A DNA stretch of 64,000 bases from an uncultured Pseudomonadota bacterium (GCA_903844155.1 CAIMSU010000009.1:1-64000), one strand, 5' to 3'. Shown: positions 33,224 through 42,683, counted from the first letter of the stretch. Translations and numbers: made by a program. The notes: a model not told the origin generated them from the letters alone.

Positions 33224-34980
33224 TACAGCTCCGCCAGGCCTTCGACCGTCACCACGCGCATGACCTCGTCGATGCTCGTCGCGCCCTCACAGATCTTCCG
33301 GACGCCGTCATCCCGTAGCGTCAGCATACCTTCCTCGACCGCTTTGTGCTTGATGATCGCCGCGGATTGCGTGGCGACCTCGCGGATGCCGTCGGTGACG
33401 ATGAGCAGCTCGTAGATGCCCGTCCGGCCCTTGTACCCGGTCTTGAGACACGCGGTGCAACCGGTCTTTTCGACCCGTCCGTCGCTCAGACGGACCTCGA
33501 CCATGCCGGTCGACTTGTAGATGGTGTGGTCACCAAGCTCCTCGCGGCGGATGCGGGCGCTCTTCAACTCGGCGTCGCTTGGGACGTATGCCAGCTTGCA
33601 GGCGGGGCACAACCGTCGCACGAGCCGTTGTGCCTGCACGGCCACGAGCGAGCTGCCGACCAGGAAGGGCTCCACGCCCATGTCGATGAGGCGCGTGAAC
33701 GCGGTCGGCGCGTCGTTGGTGTGCAGCGTCGAGAAGACCAGATGGCCGGTGAGCGAGGCCTGTACGGCGTTGTCCGCCGTCTCCTTGTCGCGAATCTCGC
33801 CGACCATGATGATGTCGGGGTCCTGGCGCAAGTGGGCGCGCAACGCACTGGCGAAGGTGAGATCGATCTTGGGGTTGACCTGGGTCTGGCCGATGCCCTT
33901 GAGCTCGTACTCGATCGGGTCCTCGATCGTGAGGATGTTCAGGTCGGGGGCGTTGATCTCCGCGAGCGCGGAGTAGAGTGTGGTGGTCTTACCGGACCCT
34001 GTCGGGCCGGTCACAAGGACGATGCCGTACGGCTTCTGGATGAGCTCCCGGAAGTCCGCCACCATCTTCGCGCCCATGCCGATCTGGTCGAGGTTGAAGA
34101 CGGTGCCCTTCTCCAGGATACGCATGACGACGCGCTCGCCGTGCCGGACGGGCAGCGTGGAGACGCGAAGATCGATCTCCTTGCCGGCGATGCGCGTGCG
34201 GATGCGGCCGTCCTGCGGGATGCGCTTCTCGGCGATGTTCAAACCGCTCATGATCTTGACGCGGCTGACGATCGACGCCTGCAATTTCGCGGGCGGCTTC
34301 ACGATCTCGTAGAGCACGCCGTCGATGCGGAAACGGACGGCCAATTCGCGCTCAAAGGGCTCGATGTGGATGTCCGACGCACGATCCTTCACCGCTTGCG
34401 TCAACAGCGTGTTCACAAACTTGATGATCGGCGCCTGGTTTGGGTCGTCGAGCAGGTCGGCGTCGAGGTTGAGGTTGCCGTCGTCGATGTCCTCGCCAAC
34501 GCCTTCGTCGCGCATCTGCTCCATCACGGAGGAGGCGGAGCGCGCGGCGCGGTCAAACGCCTTGTTGGTGATGTCGCGGAGGATGTCGGTCGGGACAACC
34601 ACAGGCCGAATCGGCTTTTTGTAGAGCAGCCGCAGGTCCGGCAGCAGGCGCATCGCCCGCTCGTCGCCGATGCCGACGCGCACGAAGGCGCCGTCGTGAC
34701 AGATCGGCAGGAAGACCTCCTCGCGCGCCATGGCGAGCGAGATCGGGCGGACAAGCTCCACATCCACGTCGTCGACCGTCACCTTGTCGTGGACGCGCAG
34801 GCCAAGCACCTCCGCGAGCGCGCCGGCTACGATCGCGGGCGTCGCACCCTGCACGCGCGAGACGCCCTCAAGAATTCCCACGCCGGAACGGTCACTCTCG
34901 CGGTGCGCCTCGCGGAGCTTCTGGGGCTCCACGCCCGCGGCGAGCAGCAGGTCGTCGTATGCGGGCCGGCGGACCGCCAT
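33223..34980 (-). CDS. gspE: Type II secretion ATPase GspE
   Basis: 585 aa. N-terminal GspE_N domain (GALAEVLGLRVHDK), then the ATPase core: Walker A GPTGSGKTT at 325-333, Asp box ILTIEDPIEYEL, Walker B-like DPDIIMVGEIRDKET and His box GHLVFSTLHTND. A zinc tetracysteine motif (CPAC and CTAC) near 470-510 is intact. It drives pseudopilus assembly from the cytoplasm. The start ATG 34980 directly meets the gspD stop. Confidence 0.95.
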   Translation of the reverse strand: MAVRRPAYDDLLLAAGVEPQKLREAHRESDRSGVGILEGVSRVQGATPAIVAGALAEVLGLRVHDKVTVDDVDVELVRPISLAMAREEVFLPICHDGAFVRVGIGDERAMRLLPDLRLLYKKPIRPVVVPTDILRDITNKAFDRAARSASSVMEQMRDEGVGEDIDDGNLNLDADLLDDPNQAPIIKFVNTLLTQAVKDRASDIHIEPFERELAVRFRIDGVLYEIVKPPAKLQASIVSRVKIMSGLNIAEKRIPQDGRIRTRIAGKEIDLRVSTLPVRHGERVVMRILEKGTVFNLDQIGMGAKMVADFRELIQKPYGIVLVTGPTGSGKTTTLYSALAEINAPDLNILTIEDPIEYELKGIGQTQVNPKIDLTFASALRAHLRQDPDIIMVGEIRDKETADNAVQASLTGHLVFSTLHTNDAPTAFTRLIDMGVEPFLVGSSLVAVQAQRLVRRLCPACKLAYVPSDAELKSARIRREELGDHTIYKSTGMVEVRLSDGRVEKTGCTACLKTGYKGRTGIYELLIVTDGIREVATQSAAIIKHKAVEEGMLTLRDDGVRKICEGATSIDEVMRVVTVEGLAEL

Positions 34981-37640
34981 CAGTTTCCTCCGCCCGCCGG
35001 CGTCGGGGCCGGCGTCGGGGACGGGGTCGTCGTCGCGGGGGCCGCTTTGGTGGGCATGTCAAGCGTGACGTCCGAGGGGACAGGCGGCGCCTTCGTGCGG
35101 TACACACTTGGGGCGTCCACAAAGTTCATGCTCCCAGTCATGAGCGATTGGAACTCGGCCTCCTGCTCCTCCCGGCTTTTTCCGTAGAAGCGCTTGAGGA
35201 ATTCCTCGCGTTGCGCCATCTTCACGCGGTAGACCTCCTCCAGATCGGCCGGCTCGTTGATGACGTGGGGCGTGAGGAAGATCAGCAGGTTGGTCTTCCG
35301 GTCGCTGTCCGACTTGCCGCGGAACAGGAAGCCGATCAGCGGAATGTCGCCCAGGATGGGGATCTTCGTCGTCCCCTTGGACTCGGTGTTGCCGATGAGG
35401 CCGCCGATCACGATCGTCTGGTTGTCCCGGACGACCACCACGTTCTCGGTCTTTCGCTTGGAGGTGATGAAGCCGCCGCCGCCCGAGTCCGTGCCGTCCT
35501 CGACCTCCGCGACCTCCAGCGAGAGGTCCATGGTGACCTCGTTCGCCTCGTTGATCTGCGGCGTGAGCTGCAGGGTGATGCCAACATCCTGGCGTTGATA
35601 GCTGACGATCGGCTGGCCGGTCGAGCTGAAGCCGCTGGAGACGGGGAACGGCACGTTGCGGCCAACCGTCAGCGTGGCCTGCTCGTTGTCGACGACGAGG
35701 AGGTTCGGGTTGGAGAGGATGTCGACGTCGGAATTGGTCGCCAGCGCATTGAGGGCGATGCCGAAGGCAGGGACTGTGATCGCGGTGCCCGCGATGGTCA
35801 GGGGAATCGACGCGCCAAGCACGCCAACCGCGAGTCCGGAGAGCAGCGAGCCGGTCGACGTGTCAATGGGCGGGCTCGCCGAGTTTCCGCCGAGCTGCCC
35901 GGAGAGGTAGTTCAGGCCGGGGTTGGTCGTCGACCCCGTCGGCACGCCGCCGTGGTAGCCGACCCCAAGCGTGAGGGTATCCGTACTTCCAACCTCGACA
36001 ACCACCGCCTCGACGTACACCTGCCGACGCGGAATGTCGAGCCGGTCCACGACACCCTTGAGCACCTGAAAATCCTCGGGCGCCGCGATGATGACGAGCG
36101 AGTTCGTGTTCTCGTCCGCCGTCACGCGCATCCCGCTGTCGAACGCCGCGACGACACCGTTGCCAGCGGGGTTGTAGCCGCCTGCCTGGCCCGAAACGCC
36201 ACTGTCGCTCGGGAACCCACCGATCCCGTCCGGCCCCCCGGCGCCGCCTGGCTCTTCGGGCCGGTAGCTGTTGTTTCCGCCGCCGCTGTACCCGTTGCTG
36301 CTGCCGCTGCTGCTGCGACCGGAGCTCGATCCCGAGCTGCTGCGGCCCCGGCTGCTGGAGTTGGAGCTCGAGCCGCTCTTGGAATTGCGCGACGAGCTCG
36401 ACGACGACGAGCTCCCACGGCCGCTCTGGGAGAGGTTGCCAAGCACGTTGGCGACGTCGCTGGCCTTGGCATGCTGCAGGTAGATCACGTGGATCTGCGA
36501 GCGCGAGGCGGGGTCGATGTCCACGTCCACTCGGGCGACGAGGTCCTTGATCGCGGCGAGGGCCTGCTCATTGGCGAGGACGATGAGGGAATTCGTGCGG
36601 TCGTCCGAGATGATCTTTGAGATGTAGGTCGAGTCGACGCCGATGTTGTTCGCGGTGGCGCTCGCGTCGGGCGTCGCGGAGTCTCGGGCCTTGCGCCGGT
36701 TGATCGGGCTGGCGCTGCTGCTGGACGACGAGCTGGAGCTGCTGCTGCCCGAGGTGCTTGGCGCGACGCCGTAGACCTCATCGAGGATCTTCTCGACGTC
36801 CGCGGCGTTGGCGTACTTGATCGGGATGACCTCCAGCTTGGACTTGGGCGCGGCCACGTCGAGCTGCTTGACGATCCGGTAGACGCGCCGGATGTTGTAC
36901 GCGGCGTCCGTGATGATGAGCGTGTTCGTCGGCGCATAGCCGATGATCTTCGCGCTCGGACCGGCCAGATCCTTCACCAGGCTGGAGATGTCCGCGACGG
37001 TCGTGTTGTCGAGAGAAATTATCTGCGTGACGTAGTTGTCCGTCGCGGGGACGTCCCCGTCCTCGTACACCTTGAGCGGCGCATTTCCGGCCTTGGACGT
37101 GGACACTACCTTGGTGTTCTTCCCAACCGTCACAGTGGTGTACCCCGCGACCTCCAACGCCGAGAGATAGGCCTCATACGCCTCGGCGACGTTCACCTGC
37201 TGGTGGCTGATGATCGTGATGGTGCCTTTGAGATCGTCGGACAGGATGAAGTTTCGGCAGGTGATCTCCGCCATGTACTTGGTGACGTCCATCAAGCTGG
37301 CGTCGACGTAGTCCATGCTCACTTTGGTGCTCGGGGGCACGCACGGGAGCTTCTTTTCGTTCACGGTCGCGGTGGCGCCGGTGGGGGTGGCCGCGGCGGT
37401 TCCGTCTGCGCTGTTGTCGTCGCTCCCGCCGTCCAGGCGCGGGCGGGGCGGAATGCCGGGCAGGCCAGTGGGGGGTGCGAGCACGGGCGGGGCGATTGGC
37501 GCGGGGCCCCCGGGCGGCGTGGGATCGGCCGCGAACGCTGGGTGTACGCCGGCGAGCAGGATCGCGGCCAGGCCGAGGAGGGTCGCGCGGGTGGCGCGCG
37601 AGGACGCGCCGGACGGGCGGGTGGGGACGGGGACAGGCAT
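34980..37640 (-). CDS. gspD: Type II secretion outer-membrane secretin GspD
   Basis: 886 aa, longer than the usual 650-750. Signal peptide (TLLGLAAILLAGVHPAFA), Pro-rich linker, N0 domain (MDYVDASLMDVTKYMAEITC), N1-N3 repeats (VTQIISLDNTTVADISSLVKD; LEVIPIKYANAADVEKILDEV; IHVIYLQHAKASDVANVLGNL) and the C-terminal secretin domain (RRQVYVEAVVVEVGSTD ... VGRNVPFPVSSGF ... VVVVRDNQTIVIGGL). Two Ser-rich inserts, about 10 and 45 residues of mostly AGC/TCG serine codons, sit in N2 and N3. It starts at ATG 37640, one base after the gspC stop; a longer in-frame start would break the signal peptide. Confidence 0.95.
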   Translation of the reverse strand: MPVPVPTRPSGASSRATRATLLGLAAILLAGVHPAFAADPTPPGGPAPIAPPVLAPPTGLPGIPPRPRLDGGSDDNSADGTAAATPTGATATVNEKKLPCVPPSTKVSMDYVDASLMDVTKYMAEITCRNFILSDDLKGTITIISHQQVNVAEAYEAYLSALEVAGYTTVTVGKNTKVVSTSKAGNAPLKVYEDGDVPATDNYVTQIISLDNTTVADISSLVKDLAGPSAKIIGYAPTNTLIITDAAYNIRRVYRIVKQLDVAAPKSKLEVIPIKYANAADVEKILDEVYGVAPSTSGSSSSSSSSSSSASPINRRKARDSATPDASATANNIGVDSTYISKIISDDRTNSLIVLANEQALAAIKDLVARVDVDIDPASRSQIHVIYLQHAKASDVANVLGNLSQSGRGSSSSSSSSRNSKSGSSSNSSSRGRSSSGSSSGRSSSGSSNGYSGGGNNSYRPEEPGGAGGPDGIGGFPSDSGVSGQAGGYNPAGNGVVAAFDSGMRVTADENTNSLVIIAAPEDFQVLKGVVDRLDIPRRQVYVEAVVVEVGSTDTLTLGVGYHGGVPTGSTTNPGLNYLSGQLGGNSASPPIDTSTGSLLSGLAVGVLGASIPLTIAGTAITVPAFGIALNALATNSDVDILSNPNLLVVDNEQATLTVGRNVPFPVSSGFSSTGQPIVSYQRQDVGITLQLTPQINEANEVTMDLSLEVAEVEDGTDSGGGGFITSKRKTENVVVVRDNQTIVIGGLIGNTESKGTTKIPILGDIPLIGFLFRGKSDSDRKTNLLIFLTPHVINEPADLEEVYRVKMAQREEFLKRFYGKSREEQEAEFQSLMTGSMNFVDAPSVYRTKAPPVPSDVTLDMPTKAAPATTTPSPTPAPTPAGGGN

Positions 37641-37641
37641 G

Positions 37642-38652
37642 TCAGCGGATCTCGTAGTCAATCGTGGTGTCCTGGCTGCGCCGGGTGATGTCAAAGGAGA
37701 AGTTCTTCTCGCTGCTCAGGCTCTGAAAGGCCGACATGGCGCCCTCGGTGCTGTTGAGCGCCTTGCCGTTCGCGGCCTTGATGACGTCCCCGTTCTTGAT
37801 GCCGAGGTTGTCGAGCAGGCTGCCCTTGCGGATCGCGGAGAGGCGGTAGCCGTCCACCTCGCCGTCCGGGCCCTTGTGCGGCGAGGCGTGGACCTGGGAC
37901 GCCAGCACAGTGAGGTTGCCCATGGCGTTGGTCACGACGGATTGGTCAACTTGATACTTGGTATCCGAGAGCTTGGTGATCCCCGTGCTGCCGTCCGGCG
38001 CGTCTCCCGCCGGGGCGTCGGCCTTGGCCACAGGGCCGTCATTCCCCATGCAGAGGCAGCCGCCGCCGTCCGTGCAGACCTTCTTCTGGTCGATGGAGGT
38101 GATGCGGCCTTCGCCCGCCACTTCGTCGCCGATCGCAAAGCCCTGCGCGTGTGTGTCCTTGCCGCTGCTCACCGAGATGAGGGCCGAGGAATACTCGGGG
38201 ATGTCCGCCACGACGGTGGCCATCAGCTTGACCGAGGAGTCGCGACAGTCGCCGCCGCCCGGCGAGACGGCGTCCGGATTGTAGACGGCGGAGGAGTCGA
38301 AGATGTTGCGCCGGACGATGACGTCGTAGCTCTTGCCGGTCGGGGCGCGCGGGTGGAGCGGTGCCACGGGCGTTGGCCGACTGGTGGGGCTTGCGGGGCT
38401 TGCGTCGGGCGCGTCGGACGAGGCTGTCGCCCCCGTGCTCGGGGTCATCGGCGGTTGGGCGACGTCGGTGTAGGTGACGAGCGCCGCGTCGTCCGGCAGC
38501 TTGAGGTAGTGCGCGCCGATGCGGGTGACCGCCACGGCCACCGCGAACCCGATGCCGCCCGTCAACAGCGCGGTGATCGCGAGGCGGGGTGCGGGGACGG
38601 GGAGGGCGGGAAGCGTGGGCACGGGTAGGTTTCGGGGGCGGGCACCTACCAC
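37642..38652 (-). CDS. gspC: Type II secretion protein GspC with PDZ domain
   Basis: 336 aa. A Pro-rich cytoplasmic start, a membrane segment at about 25-45 (LAITALLTGGIGFAVAVAVT), a Pro/Thr/Ser linker, the homology region (YDVIVRRNIFDSS; SVKLMATVVADIPEYSSALI) and a C-terminal PDZ domain (GYRLSAIRKGSLLDNLGIKN, GDVIKAANGKALN). A Cys-rich loop (CTDGGGCLCMG) inside the homology region is unusual. GspC links the inner-membrane platform to the GspD N-domains. First gene of the operon. The start may be GTG 38652 or a GTG eleven codons later. Confidence 0.85.
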   Translation of the reverse strand: MVGARPRNLPVPTLPALPVPAPRLAITALLTGGIGFAVAVAVTRIGAHYLKLPDDAALVTYTDVAQPPMTPSTGATASSDAPDASPASPTSRPTPVAPLHPRAPTGKSYDVIVRRNIFDSSAVYNPDAVSPGGGDCRDSSVKLMATVVADIPEYSSALISVSSGKDTHAQGFAIGDEVAGEGRITSIDQKKVCTDGGGCLCMGNDGPVAKADAPAGDAPDGSTGITKLSDTKYQVDQSVVTNAMGNLTVLASQVHASPHKGPDGEVDGYRLSAIRKGSLLDNLGIKNGDVIKAANGKALNSTEGAMSAFQSLSSEKNFSFDITRRSQDTTIDYEIR

Positions 38653-38836
38653 GCCTGCAAGCGGCGTGCCGCCGGGAAAATCGGCGCTTTCTGGTGGGGT
38701 TCGGTGGTGAATGGGTCAGCTTGTCCCGGGATCGTGGAGGGGGCCGAGGGGCGCGACAAATTGTCAGTCCTGAATTGTCAACCGGACAGACCGCTCCAGG
38801 CTTGCGGGCGGCGGTCCGCCGGGCGACAATCGGGAC
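38653..38836. promoter_or_regulatory. Divergent control region between gspC and a lipoprotein gene
   Basis: 184 bases between divergent starts. It contains an 11-bp palindrome GACAAATTGTC (38755-38765) and AATTGTCA at 38759-38766 and 38773-38780, a 14-bp-spaced direct repeat, the best candidates for an operator. No convincing -35/-10 pair was found for either direction. Confidence 0.35.
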
Positions 38837-39673
38837 GTGCCCACCCGGATCGCAGCGCGCCGACCCCAGCCTCAGCCCCTGCGGTTCTGTGCGCTCCTGG
38901 CGTTGCTCGCCGCTTGCCAGCGCGACGACATCCTCGTGGCAGCGGACGCCAAGGCGCCGACGACAACGCAAGCTCACGCCGCGCCAGACGAAGCGGCTCC
39001 CGTGATCGGCAACAGCGGTACCGCGCCACCCGGCGGGGCCGATCCCACGCACGCGCCCGCGGCTGGTCAGCCCGACGCAGTCACTCCCGGTATTCCCGGT
39101 TCGGTCACCCCCGGCGCTCCCGGCGCCGTCACCCCAGGCATTCCCGGCTCGGTCACACCCGGCATTCCAGGGGGAGTAACGCCTGGGATCGCCGGTGCGC
39201 CCGTCCCCGGAATCGCGGCGCCATCGGCCGCGGGCGTCCCCGAGGCGCCAACCCCGGGCATCCCCGCCGCTCCCGCTCCCGCGCCCGCCGGGTCGCCGCA
39301 GCCCAACGCCGGTCCGCAGGTCACCATCACCGGCTCCGTCCGTTTCGCTACGTACAAGAAGGGAAAGGTTCGCATCACCGTGTTCGACGGGGACCATTCG
39401 CTACCGTCGATCACGCCACCGCGTGTGCTCGGCATGGCCGAGATCGCCCAGCCGGGCGCGTTCTCGTTGACCGTGCCGCAGAACGCCGGCAAGGTCTACA
39501 TCGAGGGCTCGATCGACGAGGATGAGGATGGTCGCCCCGGTCCGCAGGAGCCGTGCGGGAAGGCGGACCGCTACCCGCTGACCGTGACCACCGCGGCGGT
39601 CTCCGGCGTTGACGTGGAGCTGCAGCGGGTTGAGCCACCCCCCGGTGGGACCGAGAAGAAGGATGACTTCTGA
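38837..39673 (+). CDS. Lipoprotein with VTPGIPGS repeats
   Basis: 278 aa from GTG 38837. Signal RFCALLALLAACQ (lipobox Cys). Residues about 82-121 are five perfect or near-perfect 8-residue repeats VTPGxPGx (24 bp each, 39080-39199), followed by looser Pro/Gly/Ala sequence. The C-terminal domain (VTITGSVRFATYKKGKVRIT ... AGKVYIEGSIDEDEDG) looks like a carboxypeptidase-regulatory or transthyretin-like beta sandwich. The collagen-like linker should extend the domain from the outer membrane. Divergent from the gsp operon; overlaps the next gene by 11 nt. Confidence 0.7.
   Translation: MPTRIAARRPQPQPLRFCALLALLAACQRDDILVAADAKAPTTTQAHAAPDEAAPVIGNSGTAPPGGADPTHAPAAGQPDAVTPGIPGSVTPGAPGAVTPGIPGSVTPGIPGGVTPGIAGAPVPGIAAPSAAGVPEAPTPGIPAAPAPAPAGSPQPNAGPQVTITGSVRFATYKKGKVRITVFDGDHSLPSITPPRVLGMAEIAQPGAFSLTVPQNAGKVYIEGSIDEDEDGRPGPQEPCGKADRYPLTVTTAAVSGVDVELQRVEPPPGGTEKKDDF
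39080..39199 (+). repeat. Five 24-bp in-frame tandem repeats (VTPGIPGS)
   Basis: Units begin at 39080, 39104, 39128, 39152 and 39176. Third positions differ between units (ccc, ccg, cct; att, atc), so the array is selected at the protein level or is old rather than a recent slippage product. Confidence 0.9.
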
Positions 39674-40415
39674 CCGAACGTGGGTGATCATCCCGTACCG
39701 GGCGCGCCGAACGTTGCTGGAACGCGCACTTTCGCACCTTTCCGGGTGGCCCGTGCTGGTGGTGGACGACTCGGACGACGGGCTCGATCTGGACGTCCAG
39801 CGCGTGCGGCTGGGCGGGGGATCCGGCTTCGCCCGCGCCGCCAACGCCGGGCTTGCCGCGGTGCCGACGTCGTCAGCCATCCTGCTCAACGACGATGCGT
39901 ACCCGATCGACGACTGCATGGAGCGCCTCGTACGCGTGGGCGGGCTCTGCGGCCCCGTCATCATCGGGGTTGAAGGCGTTGAATCATCCGGGCTGACCGT
40001 CAGCGCCTGGGGTCGGGTCGTCCAGCGAAGCGATGTGCCCGGGGTCGACAGGCGGGTGGACGCGCTCTCCGGCTGCTGCCTGCACATGCCGACGTCCGCG
40101 AGGTTCGACGAGGCCTTTCGCCATGGCTACGAGGACGTGGAGCTGTGTCGTCGCATCGGGCCCGCCGTCGGGGGCGCGCGACTTGTCGCGCACGCGCGCT
40201 GCTGGCATGAGGGAGGGGCGACGATCGGCCGCCGAACTGGGGAAGCACAGAAGCACGCGGTCAGCGGGCAGCTTCGCCTCGTGCCGCGCGGCTGGCGGGA
40301 TGGCGCCGTCCTTGGGCTCGCCGCAGCGCAGATCGCGAGGGAGTCCGCCAGCTTTGCGGAGGCGCGGGAGCGGGCGCGGGGTGTCGTGCGCGGCTGGGGC
40401 GCCGCCCGGTGGTGA
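39663..40415 (+). CDS. Family 2 glycosyltransferase-like protein
   Basis: 250 aa. GT-A fold with a nucleotide-binding start (TWVIIPYRARR; WPVLVVDDSDDG), GSGFARAANAGLA and the metal-site NDDAYP at 76-81 in place of DxD. HGYEDVELCRRIG contains the ED pair typical of GT2 enzymes related to rhamnosyltransferases. Cytoplasmic; a sugar transferase of unknown acceptor. ATG 39663 lies inside the 3' end of the preceding gene. Confidence 0.75.
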   Translation: MTSDRTWVIIPYRARRTLLERALSHLSGWPVLVVDDSDDGLDLDVQRVRLGGGSGFARAANAGLAAVPTSSAILLNDDAYPIDDCMERLVRVGGLCGPVIIGVEGVESSGLTVSAWGRVVQRSDVPGVDRRVDALSGCCLHMPTSARFDEAFRHGYEDVELCRRIGPAVGGARLVAHARCWHEGGATIGRRTGEAQKHAVSGQLRLVPRGWRDGAVLGLAAAQIARESASFAEARERARGVVRGWGAARW

Positions 40416-40416
40416 C

Positions 40417-40923
40417 CTACCGCGTGACCTTCGGCGTGACCTTCGCCGCGTCGTAGCCGTCCGGAACGGTCAGGCCCTTGGTGTATGGGCACCCCGAGTC
40501 CACGAGCTGTCCCTTGTCGTCCGCCCGGAATTCCGTGGGATGCGGTCCCGGCGCGGCCGTCCCGCCCATGTCGCGGAGCTGCAGCGTCGAATTCACGATC
40601 GACCAGATGCCCTCGTAGCTGACGAGGCCGGACGTCACGCAGGTCGTCCCGACCGGGCACGGCGACATCAGATCGACGGCTGCGTAGGCCCCGTCGTCCT
40701 CAAAACGGATGTTCCGCGCAAAGTTCCGGCCACCGCACGCAGGCGAGGTCCAATTGCCGACGATCTCGACGCCCGGCGCATCACCGAGCAGCGTGTGGAC
40801 GATCGGGCCCTTTGGCGGGGGCCCGGCGGGAGTGGCAGCTTCCCCTGCGCACGCGGGCATTGCGGCGCATGCGAGGGCGGCTAGAAAGGCGACGGCGGAC
40901 GCGGAGGGCGAGGAGTGGCGCAT
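40417..40923 (-). CDS. Hypothetical secreted protein
   Basis: 168 aa. Signal peptide with core AVAFLAALACAAMPACAG; Cys25 could also be a lipobox cysteine. Mature part has paired cysteines (SPACGGRNF; SPCPVGTTC; DSGCPYTKG) and a beta pattern (GVEIVGNWTS). No family recognised. It converges on the glycosyltransferase with one base between stops. Confidence 0.6.
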   Translation of the reverse strand: MRHSSPSASAVAFLAALACAAMPACAGEAATPAGPPPKGPIVHTLLGDAPGVEIVGNWTSPACGGRNFARNIRFEDDGAYAAVDLMSPCPVGTTCVTSGLVSYEGIWSIVNSTLQLRDMGGTAAPGPHPTEFRADDKGQLVDSGCPYTKGLTVPDGYDAAKVTPKVTR

Positions 40924-40973
40924 GCCGCCAAGGTAGTCGCGGCGTAGCCCCGAATCAAGTCGCCAGTCGCGGA

Positions 40974-42683
40974 TCAGAGGCGAATCAGGCGACGGAGGAA
41001 GACGGAGAGCATCAGCCCGCTGCCAACGCAGCAGAGGCCGCTGCAGGAGGGGCTCGTGGTGGCGCCGCAATCGTCGCTGGCGAAGACGGGGCCGCCGGTG
41101 TCGAATGAGGCGCTGTCGCCGGCATTGTCGAGGATGCCGACGAACATGCTGACCTCGGTGACGCCGCCGTCTTCGTCGGAGATGGTGTAGACGACGTCGC
41201 CGCCGTTCGTGCCCGACGCGGTCACTGTCCAGGTCCCGTCGAGCGAAAGCGTCGTGTCGATGCCCGCGGGGGCGCTCTGGAGCGCGAAGGCGATCGTGTC
41301 CGCGGCGACGTCGTCGGCGACGAGGTGGATGCTGACGCTCTCGCCCGCGACCAGTTCAAGCTGCCCATCGCGCCCCTCGTCGTGCCCGCCCCAGTCGGTC
41401 GCGTCCACGTCCAGGACCGGCGCGACGTTGGCCACGTCGATGGTGCCGCTGCCGGCCGCCGTCGAGCCGTCGTCGTTGGTGAGGGTGCAGGTGGCGACGA
41501 AGGTGGTGTTGTCGAGGGCCGCGCAGGTCGCGGTTGCGCCGTCCGCCGCGCAGGTTGCGTCGCCGGTAAAGGTCCAGGCCCAGTCCGCCGCGGTGCCGGG
41601 CGCACATCCATCGCCGGCAGCGGAAACCGTGAATTGCTGGCCTTCGAGCGCGTCGGACAGCGTCTCGATGAACACGCCGCCCGTCTCATCCACGATGCCG
41701 TCGCAGTCCTGGTCGATGCCGTCGCAGGCCTCCGGAGCGCCCGGGTAGACGGTGGGGTTTGCGTCGTCGCAGTCCAGCGGGTCCGGGCTTCCGTCGCCGT
41801 CCGAGTCGACCGCGGAGCAGTCGGTCACGCGCGAGACGTGCAGGGTCAGATCGCCGGAGATCGCGACGGCGTCGCTGCAACCGTCCCTGTCCACGTCGCC
41901 GATCGCGACCCGTGAGCCGCCTACACCCGTGACGACCTCCTCGCCCGCCGCAGTCCACACGTAGAAATAGCCGTCGCCGTACGCCCAACGGTCGGCGATC
42001 CCGTCGCCATCGAAGTCCCCGCGCCCGACCTGCGTGGGGACGAAGGCGAGGAGGCGGTTGTCGACCCCGGTCTCCCGGATCTGCGCCGGCCCTTCGGTCC
42101 CGAGGAGCCAGTCGGACGTCGGCCCCGTCGCCAGCGCGCTGAGCGTGCCCCCGGCGGCGATGCTGGAGACGCCGTAGCTGTCGAGCACGGAGAGCGTGGA
42201 ATCCCCGGCGCTGGCATAGGCGAAGGACTCGGGCGCGAGGGCGTACAGGTCTGCGGTCTGGCCAAGATCGGCGTCGGCCGAGCCATCCCAGAGGTGCAGG
42301 GTGGTCGCGGCGTAGAGCACGCGGGCGCCGTCCGCGGTCAGGCCGGAGCAACCGTTTGTCGTGAGCGGGACCGCTGGCGCGCGGTCCCAGCGCCAGAGCC
42401 CGTCGGAATTGCAGCCCCAAAGCCCGGATCCATCGTCCGGAAGCACCGCCGCAGCGAGAACGTCCGGGACGTCCACCGGGGGCGTGCCGGTGGTGACGAT
42501 TGTGCCGTCTGAACGCTCCCAACCTCCCGTTTCGGCGACGTAGATCGTCCCGCCAACGAGCGCGACGTCAACGGGCGTTCCCGAGAGGGGCAGCGAGGCG
42601 GTCGAAAACGTGACTGCGCCTGCCTTTTCGACCAGGCACAAGCCCAGGCTGGCGATTGCCAGTGCGCGAGTCGCGCGGGTCAT
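40974..42683 (-). CDS. MopE-type metal-binding motif protein with C-terminal sorting tail
   Basis: 569 aa. Signal peptide RALAIASLGLCLVEKAGA. The N-terminal half is a beta-propeller-like region with FG-GAP-type DFDGDGIADRWAYGDG and DVDRDGCSDAV. One MopE/putative metal-binding motif follows: DSDGDGSPDPLDCDDAN, then PTVYPGAPEACDGIDQDCDG. The C-terminal half has cadherin/PKD-like strands (NVAPVLDVDATDWGGHDEG) and ends CSGLCCVGSGLML with an Arg-rich tail, a probable sorting signal. Paralog of the gene just upstream, which it overlaps by ATGA. Confidence 0.8.
   Translation of the reverse strand: MTRATRALAIASLGLCLVEKAGAVTFSTASLPLSGTPVDVALVGGTIYVAETGGWERSDGTIVTTGTPPVDVPDVLAAAVLPDDGSGLWGCNSDGLWRWDRAPAVPLTTNGCSGLTADGARVLYAATTLHLWDGSADADLGQTADLYALAPESFAYASAGDSTLSVLDSYGVSSIAAGGTLSALATGPTSDWLLGTEGPAQIRETGVDNRLLAFVPTQVGRGDFDGDGIADRWAYGDGYFYVWTAAGEEVVTGVGGSRVAIGDVDRDGCSDAVAISGDLTLHVSRVTDCSAVDSDGDGSPDPLDCDDANPTVYPGAPEACDGIDQDCDGIVDETGGVFIETLSDALEGQQFTVSAAGDGCAPGTAADWAWTFTGDATCAADGATATCAALDNTTFVATCTLTNDDGSTAAGSGTIDVANVAPVLDVDATDWGGHDEGRDGQLELVAGESVSIHLVADDVAADTIAFALQSAPAGIDTTLSLDGTWTVTASGTNGGDVVYTISDEDGGVTEVSMFVGILDNAGDSASFDTGGPVFASDDCGATTSPSCSGLCCVGSGLMLSVFLRRLIRL

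Noticed and set aside
33346-35187. Plus-strand frame of 613 codons opposite gspE
   Set aside because: Antisense shadow of a well-supported ATPase gene.
24401-38652. Type IV pilus operon
   Set aside because: The PilM-like part belongs to GspL and the order CDEFGHIJKLMN with GspC PDZ and GspD fixes it as T2SS.
24401-38652. gspO prepilin peptidase within the operon
   Set aside because: All genes are accounted for; none has prepilin-peptidase motifs. It must be elsewhere.
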